The notes: generated by a model not told the origin, from the sequence alone. A stretch of DNA of 64,000 nt from Methylolobus aquaticus (GCA_004168015.1 SEYW01000011.1:1-64000), one strand, 5' to 3'. Positions 1 through 7,853 are shown, counted from the stretch's first letter. Numbers and translations: made by a program.

Positions 1-138
1 GCCCTCACCGGCGACTACTTCACGCTCACGCCGACCTCACCCGCCATCGGCCGCGCCGACATGCTCAGCGACGTGCTGGATGACTACTTCGGCAACCCGC
101 GTGACACCATGCCGGACATCGGAGCGGATGAATTCTGA
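1..138 (+). CDS. 3' end of a choice-of-anchor Q / parallel beta-helix surface protein (5' truncated)
   Basis: The open frame enters from the left edge and stops with TGA at 136-138, giving 45 residues. The tail contains TPTSPAIGRAD, a GNPRD step and a final PDIGADEF. This is the pattern at the end of choice-of-anchor Q domains of secreted beta-helix proteins (SPAIDAG, D-GNPR, DIGAYE). Such proteins are usually exported and surface-associated. Most of the gene is outside the window, so neither its enzyme activity nor its signal peptide can be judged. Confidence 0.6.
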   Translation, partial: ALTGDYFTLTPTSPAIGRADMLSDVLDDYFGNPRDTMPDIGADEF

Positions 139-208
139 CCTTGACCGATGGGGCGACGGACCGGCAGCTCGTCAACAGTTGCCCCGTCGCCCCTTTCGGA
201 TTTTGGTG

Positions 209-520
209 TTAAATCGTGCGCCGACTGCGGAGCGGATCGCGGCGAGCGTGCCGGAGCGCCCTGCCGAAGCCGCGCCCGTAATGTTCCGGCCGGACGATGA
301 AGAACCTCATGAAGCCGAATTCGCCGGCATAGGACGTGTGGCTCCGCCCCCCAATCAACTCACGGTCACACTGGGCCGAGATGAAGGCTGCGGGATCCGT
401 CGCTCAGAACAGCGCGGCATCGTGCAGACCCGGATTCCACCCCTCATCCGCAGCCCAATCGACCAGCTGGTCTAGCTCGGCTGGATTGGAAGCCTTGACC
501 CAAGTGACCTTGCCCTTCAT
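209..520 (-). pseudogene. Frameshifted GNAT acetyltransferase remnant
   Basis: Reading the minus strand from an ATG at 518-520 gives a GNAT N-terminal segment starting MKGKVTWVKA and containing EGWNPGLHDAALF, followed directly by a stop. In another frame about 60 bases on, the strand encodes YAGEFGFMRFFIVRPEHYGR and GFGRAL, the acetyl-CoA-binding motif A of the same family, then stops at 209-211. The order and spacing fit one GNAT gene broken by at least one frameshift and cut short after motif A. No intact partner is nearby. It is unlikely to be functional. Confidence 0.6.
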
Positions 521-835
521 CGGGCGGATGCCCGCAGAACCTGCCCCGGCCCCGATCCGGGGGCGATCCGCCAAAATCCAACGCCGCCATAACCGCCATG
601 GCCTGAAAAACCGCAATAAAACCAGCCAAAAATCATACGCACCCTACGTCATCCGGCGGAACCCGTGAACGGTTCCGCCTTACCGCCTTCGGGGCATGGG
701 TTCTAAGCCTGATGGCGATCGCCACTGAACGAAAGCACGTAGAAACCGTGGTCTGTCCCTTGTCATTTGCTTATTATCTTGGCCGCTTATCACGCACCCT
801 GAACACGAATACAGGCATCTTTGAGGAATCACTCA
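521..835. other. Intergenic stretch with a perfect hairpin
   Basis: No gene is supported here. A perfect 9-bp inverted repeat with a 7-base loop lies at 655-679 (ggcggaacc / ggttccgcc), without a T-run after it. A single REP-like copy is annotated separately at 742-759. The rest is unremarkable. Confidence 0.4.
742..759 (+). repeat. REP-like repeat, solo copy
   Basis: The motif gaaaccgtggtctgtccc occurs here. It is the same as the repeats that flank the RAYT gene at 5052-5762 and its truncated copy at 7494-7791. No partner in opposite orientation is seen nearby, so this looks like a solo REP half. Confidence 0.5.
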
Positions 836-2509
836 ATGGCGAAGCCGCCGCGCCCCCGGGCTGACACCGTGCGGAACCAAGAGAGCAAGGGCGGGTTATC
901 GGCACGCCGCGGGAAGTTCATCGCTGCGGCCGGCCTGGTGAGTATGGCAATGCTCGTCTGGTTGCTGATCAGCCCCGAGCGATCTCAAACCGACAGTGAA
1001 CGAGCGCCGGGCCCCTACGCGCCCCCACTGAACTGGAAGACTTGCGATAACCAGCGCGAGTATGACTGCGCGACGATGGAAGCGCCACTTGACTACGCGC
1101 AGCCGACGGCCGGGACTGTTTCCCTGGCGGTCATCAAGCTCCCGGCCACGGATCCGGCCAGACGGCTCGGAACCATCTTCCTGAATCCGGGCGGTCCCGG
1201 AGGCGCCGGAACAGTGGAACTCCCGCGCTGGAAGCCGCTTTTCCCGCTCCGCCTGCGCCAGCATTTCGATATCGTCAGTTGGGATCCGCGGGGCATCGGT
1301 GACAGCACCGCGGTGCAGTGTTTCGAATCTTCGTCGGTTGAAGCCACATTTTTCGGGGGCGTTGCGATCAATGCTTACCCGCGCGGCAAGAACGAGAGCG
1401 CGCGCTGGCTCGAGCGCTTCAACACCTTGATGCAGCCGTGTGCACGACGCAACGGCACGCTGCTGGACCATGTTTCCACGACCGAGTCGGCGCAGGACCT
1501 CGAACGCCTGCGCCAGGCCATCGGCGAACCGCGGCTCAATTATCTGGGTCTTTCGTACGGCACGCTGCTGGGCGCCACCTACGCCAATCTGTTTCCGGAT
1601 CGTATCCGGGCCATGGTGCTCGACGGCAACATCGACCCCGTGAACTGGTACGCGCAGCCCGGCTTGTCGCTGAGCCTGCGCATCAACACCGATCAGGCCG
1701 TGGCAGCGACGTTCGAGGAGTTCATTCATTTGTGCGGCCATGCGTCCGCCGCGCATTGCGCGTTCTCGGCCGGCAGCCCGGAGGCCACCCTGGAAAAATG
1801 GGAAGCGCTTCTGCGCCGGCTTGACGAAGGTGCGATCGAGATTCCGCCCGGCAAGCTGCCGAACCATCCCGGTGGGCTTGCGGTGACGTACGCGGTGACG
1901 GTTGCTGCGGTGTCGGACCAACTGATGTTCACGAAGTCGCCGATCAGCGCCGGCTGGGAGGGTATCGCCGCGTTGTTGCAGACGCTTTGGGACTCCCGGA
2001 ACACGCCGCCGAGTTCAAAACGGTCCGCGAGTCCGCCTGTGACCGCCGGCCGCTACGCGGGACCGGAACAAGCCTGGGCCGTGATTTGTGCCGAGGCGCC
2101 CAATCCCCGCAAACCGGGCTTCTATGCGGCCGAAGCCAGCCTCGCGGCTTTCAATTCCGGTGTATTCGGTCCCTTCTGGGCCTGGTCCGACTCAGCCTGC
2201 CACAACTGGCCTGGCCGAACGGCGCATCCCTATACGGGCCCCTGGAACCGCCCCACCTCGGCGCCGATTCTGGTCATCGGCAACACCTTCGATCCATCGA
2301 CGGCCTACGTGAACAGCGTTTCGATGACGCGGTATCTGGCTCGGGGCCACCTCCTCACTGTTGAAGGGCACGGACATACCGCGCTGCTCAACCCGAGTAC
2401 CTGCGCCAACACCTTCATGACGGACTACTTCTTGACGGGTGCGCTCCCGCCGCCCGGCACGGTCTGTCCTCAGGACCGCATTCCCTTCTCGGGTGCGCCG
2501 GACAGCTAG
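836..2509 (+). CDS. Exported S33-family peptidase (alpha/beta hydrolase with TAP-like C-terminus)
   Basis: A 557-residue protein from the ATG at 836, which sits 8 bases after a tgagga ribosome site; the upstream TTG at 821 is rejected. An N-terminal hydrophobic segment (AAAGLVSMAMLVWLLIS) acts as a signal or anchor. The oxyanion-hole motif NPGGPGGAG and the nucleophile elbow GLSYG (serine of the triad) are present. The C-terminus carries a TAP-like region with an acidic residue in NTFDPST and the histidine in EGHGHT, completing Ser-Asp-His. Family members are aminopeptidases releasing N-terminal proline or tripeptides. The location is probably periplasmic. It stands alone on the plus strand and the exact substrate is unknown. 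Confidence 0.82.
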   Translation: MAKPPRPRADTVRNQESKGGLSARRGKFIAAAGLVSMAMLVWLLISPERSQTDSERAPGPYAPPLNWKTCDNQREYDCATMEAPLDYAQPTAGTVSLAVIKLPATDPARRLGTIFLNPGGPGGAGTVELPRWKPLFPLRLRQHFDIVSWDPRGIGDSTAVQCFESSSVEATFFGGVAINAYPRGKNESARWLERFNTLMQPCARRNGTLLDHVSTTESAQDLERLRQAIGEPRLNYLGLSYGTLLGATYANLFPDRIRAMVLDGNIDPVNWYAQPGLSLSLRINTDQAVAATFEEFIHLCGHASAAHCAFSAGSPEATLEKWEALLRRLDEGAIEIPPGKLPNHPGGLAVTYAVTVAAVSDQLMFTKSPISAGWEGIAALLQTLWDSRNTPPSSKRSASPPVTAGRYAGPEQAWAVICAEAPNPRKPGFYAAEASLAAFNSGVFGPFWAWSDSACHNWPGRTAHPYTGPWNRPTSAPILVIGNTFDPSTAYVNSVSMTRYLARGHLLTVEGHGHTALLNPSTCANTFMTDYFLTGALPPPGTVCPQDRIPFSGAPDS

Positions 2510-2693
2510 TGCGGGCAGTGCCTCGGCGTAACGGGGGCGCGGGGCATCTTCCGCTGCCTCCAGAATGTCGACATGATCATCGTCCTCGGACTGACCGGGA
2601 CGGCACGGCCGCCGCCAACTGAAAGGAAGCAACCGTCCGGCCGACGCACTTGGGTGGGTGCCGGGATATCCGGACAGAAGACGGTATCAGGCG

Positions 2694-3017
2694 TTACGGT
2701 TTGACCGGGAAGAGATCGATAGACTCGGGGTCGGTGGGGGTAATGTCTCGGGGTTCGGCCCGGCGCAGCAAGCCCGGGGAGACGTTCCAGCGTTCAGAGG
2801 TGTCGGCGATGACCGTGACGCTCTTCTTGTTGTAGCGCATCAGCGTGCCGACGATGACACGACCGTCGGCGGTATCGAAGGCGACCCGGTTGCCGAGCGA
2901 GAACTGCAACATCGTGGCATGGGCGCGCATCTGTTGCAGAAAGCGCAGGCGCTCGACGATGCGCCGATTGAGGTCTACGAGTTCCGCTTCGCTGAGACGG
3001 TCGATGTCGATGGCCAT
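2694..3017 (-). CDS. Conserved hypothetical, KOW/SH3-like small protein
   Basis: This 107-residue cytoplasmic protein has a helical N-terminus (LSEAELVDLNRRIVERLRFL) followed by a small beta-rich part with GNRVAFDTADG, VIVGTLMRYNKKSVTVI and RWNVSPGLLRR. The second half has the rhythm of KOW/SH3-like barrels, and short proteins of this kind are common in Proteobacteria without assigned function. It lies downstream of the GFA gene on the same strand, 268 bases away, with no attC-like hairpin between them. Nucleic-acid or nucleotide binding is only a guess. Confidence 0.55.
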   Translation of the reverse strand: MAIDIDRLSEAELVDLNRRIVERLRFLQQMRAHATMLQFSLGNRVAFDTADGRVIVGTLMRYNKKSVTVIADTSERWNVSPGLLRRAEPRDITPTDPESIDLFPVKP

Positions 3018-3284
3018 AGAGTCTCAGGGATGGGTTCGCCGGGGCCGGTAGCAGTCGGCGCAGCTCATCTTGAATCTTCCGGCAGGAGCTTCGGGGAGGC
3101 TGATCCGGGGCGCGATTTTACCATCCCAGATGCGCTACAAGTCCCGTCGGCAACGCCTTGGGTGGCTTTCCTTGAAGGGTTCGACCCGGCGCAAATTGCC
3201 ACCTTGGAACAGCACCTGGACCTGGTGCATGGCTGAGCCACATCACTGCGTCGCCAGGCTCGGGCCGGATTCAACGAACGCGCT

Positions 3285-3740
3285 TCAGACAGCAATGTGT
3301 GCGCCGGAACTCGTCTCGCGGAACTTTTGGATCTCTTCTTTCGTGAACTGCGGAAGCCCATCGACGATCCCGTCCCACTCTGCCTTCCGCTCTACGTAGA
3401 TATGCTTGTCAGGCAAAAGGCCGATCGGGTCTTTCACGCAGCCGGCTGGAATTCGAAACGAACTTCCCGTGGGAGACGGGTTCGGCACTGGAGAACCGCA
3501 CACTTGACAGAAGAATCTACGGTAACTGGGGGGCCGCTCGACAGCAGGTAGTTCAAACGAGCGAATCAGATCCGCGCCAGCAGTGATCCGAAAGCCTTCA
3601 ACACCGATACCGACCATCGCTGCGTACGCAGACCCGGTCGACTTTCGGCATCGCGAGCAATGACATAGCTCGAACGGGCCGACGACCGATGCGGCCTCAA
3701 ACTGAACAGAGCCGCACAAACACTCACCCTTGATCATCAC
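3285..3740 (-). CDS. GFA / CENP-V family zinc protein
   Basis: A 151-residue protein with the cysteine spacing of glutathione-dependent formaldehyde-activating (GFA) domains: ECLCGSVQF near the N-terminus, CHCSRCRKSTG in the middle and FFCQVCGSP later, all expected zinc ligands. GFA proteins bind glutathione adducts, but most family members lack proven activity. The ATG follows an AGGAGG-type ribosome site (ggaggacggtg). It starts 19 bases beyond the GTTATAC core of the attC-like site 3759-3818, the normal position for an integron cassette gene. No attC was found after its stop, so it may be the last recognisable cassette. Confidence 0.8.
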   Translation of the reverse strand: MMIKGECLCGSVQFEAASVVGPFELCHCSRCRKSTGSAYAAMVGIGVEGFRITAGADLIRSFELPAVERPPSYRRFFCQVCGSPVPNPSPTGSSFRIPAGCVKDPIGLLPDKHIYVERKAEWDGIVDGLPQFTKEEIQKFRETSSGAHIAV

Positions 3741-3758
3741 CGTCCTCCGATTTGTGGG

Positions 3759-3818
3759 GTATAACGCCCGGCATCAGCGGCGGCGCGTAGCGCCACCCGC
3801 CGCATGCTGTTGTCAGGC
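3759..3818 (-). repeat. attC-like cassette recombination site
   Basis: Read on the minus strand, the site begins GCCTGAC, ends GTTATAC and folds: CAGCATGCGGCGG pairs with CCGCCGCTGATG around a short GGCGC/GCGCC apex. Terminal 7-mers of the RYYYAAC / GTTRRRY type around an imperfect palindrome are the definition of integron attC sites; here both ends deviate by one base. It lies 30 bases after the amidase stop and just before the GFA start. Confidence 0.62.
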
Positions 3819-3847
3819 CGTTCAAGTACCGGCTTCACGGGGGCCCC

Positions 3848-4897
3848 TCAATCGTGGGGAATCATGAACTTGAAGACTTCGGCCGGCTTGAAGTTGGCTG
3901 TCTGGTTGCCGCCGATGTCTGGGTTTCCGTCGAGCTGCAGCTTGCGGGCGCCGGAGCCTTCGCTGAAATCGAGCTTCGTGAAGTCGGCCCAGACGATGCT
4001 GGGGCCTTTGGTGTCCTGGTAGTAGTAGACCTTGTTCTTCTGATCGGAGACGGTGAGCCAGAGCGTGTCGGCGATGTTGGGCTGGCCGGGGATCTTGATG
4101 CCGATGGGCACGCTGACGTTGCGCATCACGCTCAACACGGTCGCGACCGCGGTACGCGGATCGGCCGATTGCTTGGCCTCATTGATGTAGTAGGAGGCGC
4201 GCACGAAGCGGTCCGCCGCTCGATTGGTGCCGGGAATGAAGACGGAGCCGCCGATCTTGTCCCAGTAGGTGTTGAGGGCGAGCTGCTGGTCGAATGTCGG
4301 GGAGTTGGTCATCACCTGGTACTGGCGGCCGTGGTGGATGACGAGCTTGCCGTCGAGGTATTCGAAGATGGCCGAATCCCCTGATTCGTCGGAGATGGAG
4401 AGGTGGACCGTGCCCGGTTCGCCGGTGGGAGCCTTGATGGCGACGACGCGAAATTTTTCTTTCCTGAGGTCGGCGACGGCCTCGGCCACGGTTGCGTAGT
4501 TGTCGAGGACATATTGCACCCAGGCGGAGTTGGGGAGCGTGGGGCGCTTGTCGGCCGCGGTTTCGGGCGGATACTTGGATTCGGGCAGGTAGAGCAGGTT
4601 TGCGACCAGGCCCTTCTCGTTCATGCCGTCGGCCGACGCACCTTCGTAGATGGTGGTGACGACGCTGCCGTACTTGCTTTTCCAGACGGTTGGCTTGGCG
4701 GTGCCCGAGGTGCGCTGCAGGCCACGCGGGTAGAGCCAGAGGTTGGTGTCCATGTCGGACATGAACCAGTCCATAGTCCTGCCGGTGACCGTCTGCCCTT
4801 CGAGGCCGAAGTAGACGGCGCGGGTGCAGGTGTCGGCGACCGACGGGATGAGCAGCGAGGCCGAGAGCAGGGCTGCGAGGGCGTAGCGGGTGGTCAT
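3848..4897 (-). CDS. Exported linear amide C-N hydrolase (choloylglycine hydrolase / penicillin V acylase family)
   Basis: A 349-residue Ntn hydrolase. A signal peptide (LAALLSASLLIPSVADT) ends immediately before Cys24. With that cysteine counted as residue 1, GRTMDWF places Arg17 and Asp20 exactly where bile-salt hydrolases and penicillin V acylases have them. Periplasmic export would expose the N-terminal nucleophile. Likely substrates are linear amides such as acyl-homoserine lactones, penicillin V or conjugated bile acids; the sequence does not say which. A ggag ribosome site precedes the ATG. The gene is bracketed by attC-like sites at 4931-5003 and 3759-3818, so it is an integron cassette. 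Confidence 0.85.
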   Translation of the reverse strand: MTTRYALAALLSASLLIPSVADTCTRAVYFGLEGQTVTGRTMDWFMSDMDTNLWLYPRGLQRTSGTAKPTVWKSKYGSVVTTIYEGASADGMNEKGLVANLLYLPESKYPPETAADKRPTLPNSAWVQYVLDNYATVAEAVADLRKEKFRVVAIKAPTGEPGTVHLSISDESGDSAIFEYLDGKLVIHHGRQYQVMTNSPTFDQQLALNTYWDKIGGSVFIPGTNRAADRFVRASYYINEAKQSADPRTAVATVLSVMRNVSVPIGIKIPGQPNIADTLWLTVSDQKNKVYYYQDTKGPSIVWADFTKLDFSEGSGARKLQLDGNPDIGGNQTANFKPAEVFKFMIPHD

Positions 4898-4930
4898 GGC
4901 GGTCTCCTTGCTGGATGGAAAAATGGGGCG

Positions 4931-5003
4931 GCCTAACGTTGGCCATGAGGGGCGCCAAAAGAGCGCAGCTTTTCTGGCGTCCCTTGCGATGGACTAGTTA
5001 GAG
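4931..5003 (-). repeat. attC site upstream of the amidase cassette
   Basis: On the minus strand the site runs from CTCTAAC to GTTAGGC, the latter a perfect GTTRRRY core. Inside, AGGGACGCCAGAAAAG pairs with CTCTTTTGGCGCCCCT around a CTGCG loop, and outer segments (TAGTCCATCG / CATGGCCAACG) pair imperfectly. This is the best attC in the window. The amidase ATG follows the core by 33 bases. Confidence 0.78.
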
Positions 5004-5019
5004 CTGAAGGGGATAACCG

Positions 5020-5036
5020 GGGACAGACCACGGTTT
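5020..5036 (-). repeat. REP-like repeat, 3' side of RAYT
   Basis: The sequence gggacagaccacggttt is inverted relative to the copy at 5809-5825, and the pair brackets the RAYT gene. The same sequence with the same flank (ataaccg) recurs at 7501-7517. Confidence 0.65.
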
Positions 5037-5051
5037 TCAACGTATTGGCCA

Positions 5052-5762
5052 CTACAAATCACCCGTGACACCGTCACGCTGGCGCTTGGGTCGACCGGAT
5101 CGTCCCCGAACCACGCGACGCCCTAATGCCGCGGCGACCTCTTCCTCAAACCGGCCGCTGCCCAACGCGTAGTTGCTATTGGTGGCCGCACGAATCTGAG
5201 CAACCAGCCCCGGATCGAGGTGATAACGAAACAACGCGCGATAGGCCGCTTGTCGTCCCAAATCATCCGCCGCCAACGCACGATAGCAGCCGTGCGGCTC
5301 CAGCCAGTCGCACCCCTCTCCCTGAGCATTCGCCCGATAGCTGGACCACCGATAATCCCCGGGATACTCCACCATACCCGCTCTCACCGGGTTCAGCTCG
5401 ATGTAGCGATAGCAACCCAGCACGTAGCACTCTTCCTGGGTGAGGCATGACCGGAAGCGCCCCTCCCACAAGGTTCCGCTGCGTCGGTACGTCCGGTTGA
5501 TGTACTGGACGTAGCGTTGCCCCAGTCGCTTCATCATCGCCCCGACGCCCCCAGGAGTTGACGAGGACAGCAACAGGTGAACATGATTGGTCATGAGCAC
5601 ATAGGCATGCACTGCGCACCCGGTCTCCCCAGCGTAGGTTCGCAGCCATCCCAGATACGACCGATAGTCGTCATCCGCGAAAAAACAGGCTTGCCGGTTG
5701 TTTCCCCTCTGAATCACGTGCAGCGGCACACCGGACAGCACCACTCGTGGTCGTCGTGGCAT
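5052..5762 (-). CDS. REP-associated tyrosine transposase (RAYT, IS200-like HUH endonuclease)
   Basis: A 236-residue protein with the Y1-transposase fold signature: N-terminal RRPRVVLSGVPLHVIQRGNN, the metal-binding HUH motif NHVHLL, then the GTLWEGRFRSCL and RYIELNPVRAGM segments typical of RAYTs. RAYTs nick and join single-stranded REP hairpins and are thought to spread them. Inverted REP-like copies lie on both sides, 5020-5036 and 5809-5825. Directly downstream is an attC site (4931-5003), so the gene sits in the cassette array either as a cassette or as an insertion. Its 3' part is duplicated at 7494-7791. Confidence 0.88.
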   Translation of the reverse strand: MPRRPRVVLSGVPLHVIQRGNNRQACFFADDDYRSYLGWLRTYAGETGCAVHAYVLMTNHVHLLLSSSTPGGVGAMMKRLGQRYVQYINRTYRRSGTLWEGRFRSCLTQEECYVLGCYRYIELNPVRAGMVEYPGDYRWSSYRANAQGEGCDWLEPHGCYRALAADDLGRQAAYRALFRYHLDPGLVAQIRAATNSNYALGSGRFEEEVAAALGRRVVRGRSGRPKRQRDGVTGDL

Positions 5763-5808
5763 CGTCTCTGATCCTCACAGCCAACTCCACATCAAACATA
5801 GCACAACG

Positions 5809-5825
5809 AAACCGTGGTCTGTCCC
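5809..5825 (+). repeat. REP-like repeat, 5' side of RAYT
   Basis: The sequence aaaccgtggtctgtccc is followed by ctattttcccc. The inverted partner is at 5020-5036. It abuts the attC-like site at 5836-5918 and appears to have replaced the far end of that site. Confidence 0.65.
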
Positions 5826-5835
5826 CTATTTTCCC

Positions 5836-5918
5836 CAGCGGCGTTTGAGGCGACGCCCGTTTTTGCGGTAGCAAAAATGGGTGGCGGGTCAAACGTCCGC
5901 TGCAACGATTTGTTATGC
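5836..5918 (-). repeat. attC-like site, distal end lost at a REP junction
   Basis: On the minus strand it opens with GCATAACAAATCGTTGCAGC, and the TAA of GCATAAC is also the stop codon of the small gene 5913-6098. GTTTGACCCGCCACCC pairs imperfectly with the later GGGCGTCGCCTCAAAC around an ATTTTTGC/GCAAAAAC apex, and pairing continues into GCCGCTG. Beyond this the sequence changes to the REP flank, so the closing GTTRRRY core is missing. Confidence 0.6.
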
Positions 5919-6098
5919 GTCAGCCTTTCGGCGCGTCCGGAGCAATTCTTCGATCGCTTCATCCGCCATGCATGCACCTATTTGCTTAGGGGTCCATTTG
6001 GAGGAACGCCGACGATCTTGTTCCGTCAGTCGGGGGAATAGCTCAGCCTTGAACTGTTCAAATGATCGGTACATTTTGGGTTGCTCTTTAGCCACCAT
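5913..6098 (-). CDS. Small cassette protein, partner of the proteasome-like gene
   Basis: A 61-residue, strongly charged protein from the ATG at 6098, chosen because gagGAGttacc is a good ribosome site; an upstream ATG at 6125 lacks one. The start overlaps the end of the proteasome-like gene by 11 bases, implying translational coupling. Residues include KEQPKMYRSFEQFKAELFPR and KWTPKQIGACMADEAIEELL, suggesting two or three helices and no membrane segment. The stop codon lies inside the attC core, typical for cassette genes. The function is unknown; a chaperone or regulator of the larger protein is possible from the coupling only. Confidence 0.6.
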   Translation of the reverse strand: MVAKEQPKMYRSFEQFKAELFPRLTEQDRRRSSKWTPKQIGACMADEAIEELLRTRRKADA

Positions 6099-7368
6099 TG
6101 GTAACTCCTCGAAAATAGTTTGCAAAGAAATGTTGATTTAATTCAGCAGGGAAATAGTGCTTTCTCTTGACCCAGATAAACCCATCCCCTTTGGAAATCA
6201 CGGCAACATCAATTGGCCCGCCGACGGTTTCCATAGATTCGGTAATTCTTCTTTTAAATGCGGTCAGATTGACCAATGCTTCGGCCATAGCAGCCAACTC
6301 ATCCTTCGGCAGCACCGTAACCATTCTCAGCACAGGATGAGATTGTTCGTCGCGTAAATGGTCGCCAAATTCATCAAAAAAACCACGGAGCAACTTGTCT
6401 ACTTGCGACTTGAAGCGCCTCTTTTCCTCGGATGGATTCCGCTTCGAATCAAGCAACTCGGGCAACCGATTGAAAGCTTTTGTTAAGTAGCTTTGGAGGA
6501 AATAGAGAACTTGCGGATTGATGCCGCTCATGAACGTTGCGACCATGTCTTCTTGCGCAAAAGCGATGATCCGGCATTCATTTCCTGTACTAATGCTGTG
6601 CGATTTTTCCTCATTTCGCCGGTATTTTAGCTTGTTCTCAATCACACCCTCGACATCGAAAGTAATCACAGTCGGGTAGATTTCATCCTCACCGTAGCCT
6701 GCAATAACTAGGCCGGACACGCCGGTCGAAAAAACTTGGCGGGTATGGATGAAGGCAGCTATGTCGTACAGCTTGGAAGCCAACGCTCCAGGAATTCTCA
6801 CCTTTTCAAAGACGTTTTCCCGAATCTTCTTAAAATCATCGAGATATGTGCTGCGAAGCTGTTTTGCGAATGCGTCCGTCATACCCTCAGCATAGGTTTC
6901 AGAACGAAGCGATGTGTGATGTTCTCCAATTACCTTGGATAGGGCCTGCTGTACCTCGGCGGCTTCGATTTGGCCATTTGCTTCAAGGATGGGATGAAGT
7001 TCTTCAAAGAATTCATCTCGAAGCATTTGGAAGTAGCCTGTAACGTTTCCCAAAAGCCATCGCTTCTGTGACTCAGGCGGAAAAAGCGCGGGATTGTCGT
7101 TCAGATATTCAAGGAATTCTTCCGCGTATTTCTCCAGCGTCTCGTGAGTTGTCCCTGCGAGATTCTTTCGGTAGGTTTTGATAAGGGTTTCCCAGGGAAC
7201 GTCCATTAGATCGGCGTTCCCATACACCATGACGCCTACCGGAGCGACCTTGGAAAGAGAAAACAGCTTCAAAGCTGAGTTGTAAATCTTTTGGTCGCCG
7301 ATGGTGACTGCGCTGTCTGCCGCGAGCGCTATTGCCGAGGCATTTGCAATGGCTACTTCAGCTGTCAT
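6088..7368 (-). CDS. Proteasome-like N-terminal threonine hydrolase with large extension (cassette gene)
   Basis: A 426-residue protein. The ATG at 7368 is preferred over the upstream ATG at 7416 because ggggag lies 7 bases before it and because it makes residue 2 a threonine. After Met removal the N-terminus is TAEVAIANA, with Asp17 in LAADSAVTIG and Lys33 in ALKLFSL. Thr1/Asp17/Lys33 is the catalytic set of proteasome beta subunits and HslV, at the same spacing. A later GVSGLVIAGYGEDEIYPTV segment resembles the SGxxIxGxD strand of that fold, but about 200 residues further on, and a C-terminal IDVAVISKGDGFIWVKR follows. HslV is about 175 residues, so this is much larger. GC content is visibly below its surroundings, as expected for a captured cassette. 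The protease activity is inferred. Confidence 0.7.
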   Translation of the reverse strand: MTAEVAIANASAIALAADSAVTIGDQKIYNSALKLFSLSKVAPVGVMVYGNADLMDVPWETLIKTYRKNLAGTTHETLEKYAEEFLEYLNDNPALFPPESQKRWLLGNVTGYFQMLRDEFFEELHPILEANGQIEAAEVQQALSKVIGEHHTSLRSETYAEGMTDAFAKQLRSTYLDDFKKIRENVFEKVRIPGALASKLYDIAAFIHTRQVFSTGVSGLVIAGYGEDEIYPTVITFDVEGVIENKLKYRRNEEKSHSISTGNECRIIAFAQEDMVATFMSGINPQVLYFLQSYLTKAFNRLPELLDSKRNPSEEKRRFKSQVDKLLRGFFDEFGDHLRDEQSHPVLRMVTVLPKDELAAMAEALVNLTAFKRRITESMETVGGPIDVAVISKGDGFIWVKRKHYFPAELNQHFFANYFRGVTNGG

Positions 7369-7407
7369 GTCAGGGCTCCCCGTTCTTGTGATGCATTGTA
7401 CTCTGAC

Positions 7408-7497
7408 GCATAACATTGTTCTTTTGCAGAATCTGCCCTAAGCGCGCTTTACAGAATGTGTGAAGAACGTACTAGGCAGATTCTGTAAGACAAATAA
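7408..7497 (-). repeat. attC-like site A
   Basis: On the minus strand it ends in GTTATGC at 7408-7414, immediately before the leader of the proteasome-like gene. ACAGAATCTGCC near its start pairs with GGCAGATTCTG near its end, and a second ttacagaat unit lies between. It is near-identical over about 75 bases to the site at 9102-9190. The left core is not clean because the RAYT fragment with its REP (ataaccg) abuts it. Confidence 0.55.
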
Positions 7498-7791
7498 CCG
7501 GGGACAGACCACGGTTTTCAACGCATTGGCCACTACAAATCACCCGTGACACCGTCACGCTGGCGCTTGGGTCGACCGGATCGTCCCCGAACCACGCGAC
7601 GCCCCAATTACCGCGGCGACCTCTTCCTCAAACCGGCCGCAGCCCAACGCGTAGTTGCTATTGGTGGCCGCACGAATCTGATCAACCAGCCCCGGATCGA
7701 GGTGATAACGAAACAACGCGCAATAGGCTGCTTGTCGTCCCTGGTCATCCGCCGCCAACGCACGATAGCAGCCGTGCGGTGCCAGCCAGTC
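7494..7791 (-). pseudogene. 3' fragment of a second RAYT
   Basis: About 298 bases match 5013-5309 almost base for base, including the downstream REP and the RAYT C-terminal third (HGCYRALAADD, RYHLDPGL, NSNYALG, FEEEVAA). A one-base insertion near 7604 shifts the frame so the end reads VIGASRGSG instead of LGRRVVRG. Similarity stops abruptly at 7791. It is a dead copy, sharing its endpoint next to an attC-like site with the intact gene. Confidence 0.8.
7501..7517 (-). repeat. REP-like repeat beside the RAYT fragment
   Basis: The sequence gggacagaccacggttt is identical to 5020-5036 and in the same orientation relative to the RAYT remnant. Confidence 0.6.
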
Positions 7792-7853
7792 CAAAATGGA
7801 AAAGGGCACCAGTATGGCATAAATTATCGTGTCTGACCCCATTTGTCGCAAAG

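Noticed and set aside
896..1921. 341-residue open frame antisense to the S33 peptidase
   Set aside because: The plus-strand protein has catalytic motifs and a ribosome site; the antisense frame has neither.
3017..3285. attC expected after the GFA gene
   Set aside because: GTCTGAAGCGCGTTCGTTG after the stop is only vaguely like an attC left end and no partner GTTRRRY core or hairpin was found.
5913..7368. Toxin-antitoxin reading of the cassette gene pair
   Set aside because: The large protein has catalytic Ntn-hydrolase features and the small one has no antitoxin DNA-binding motif; gene order alone is insufficient.
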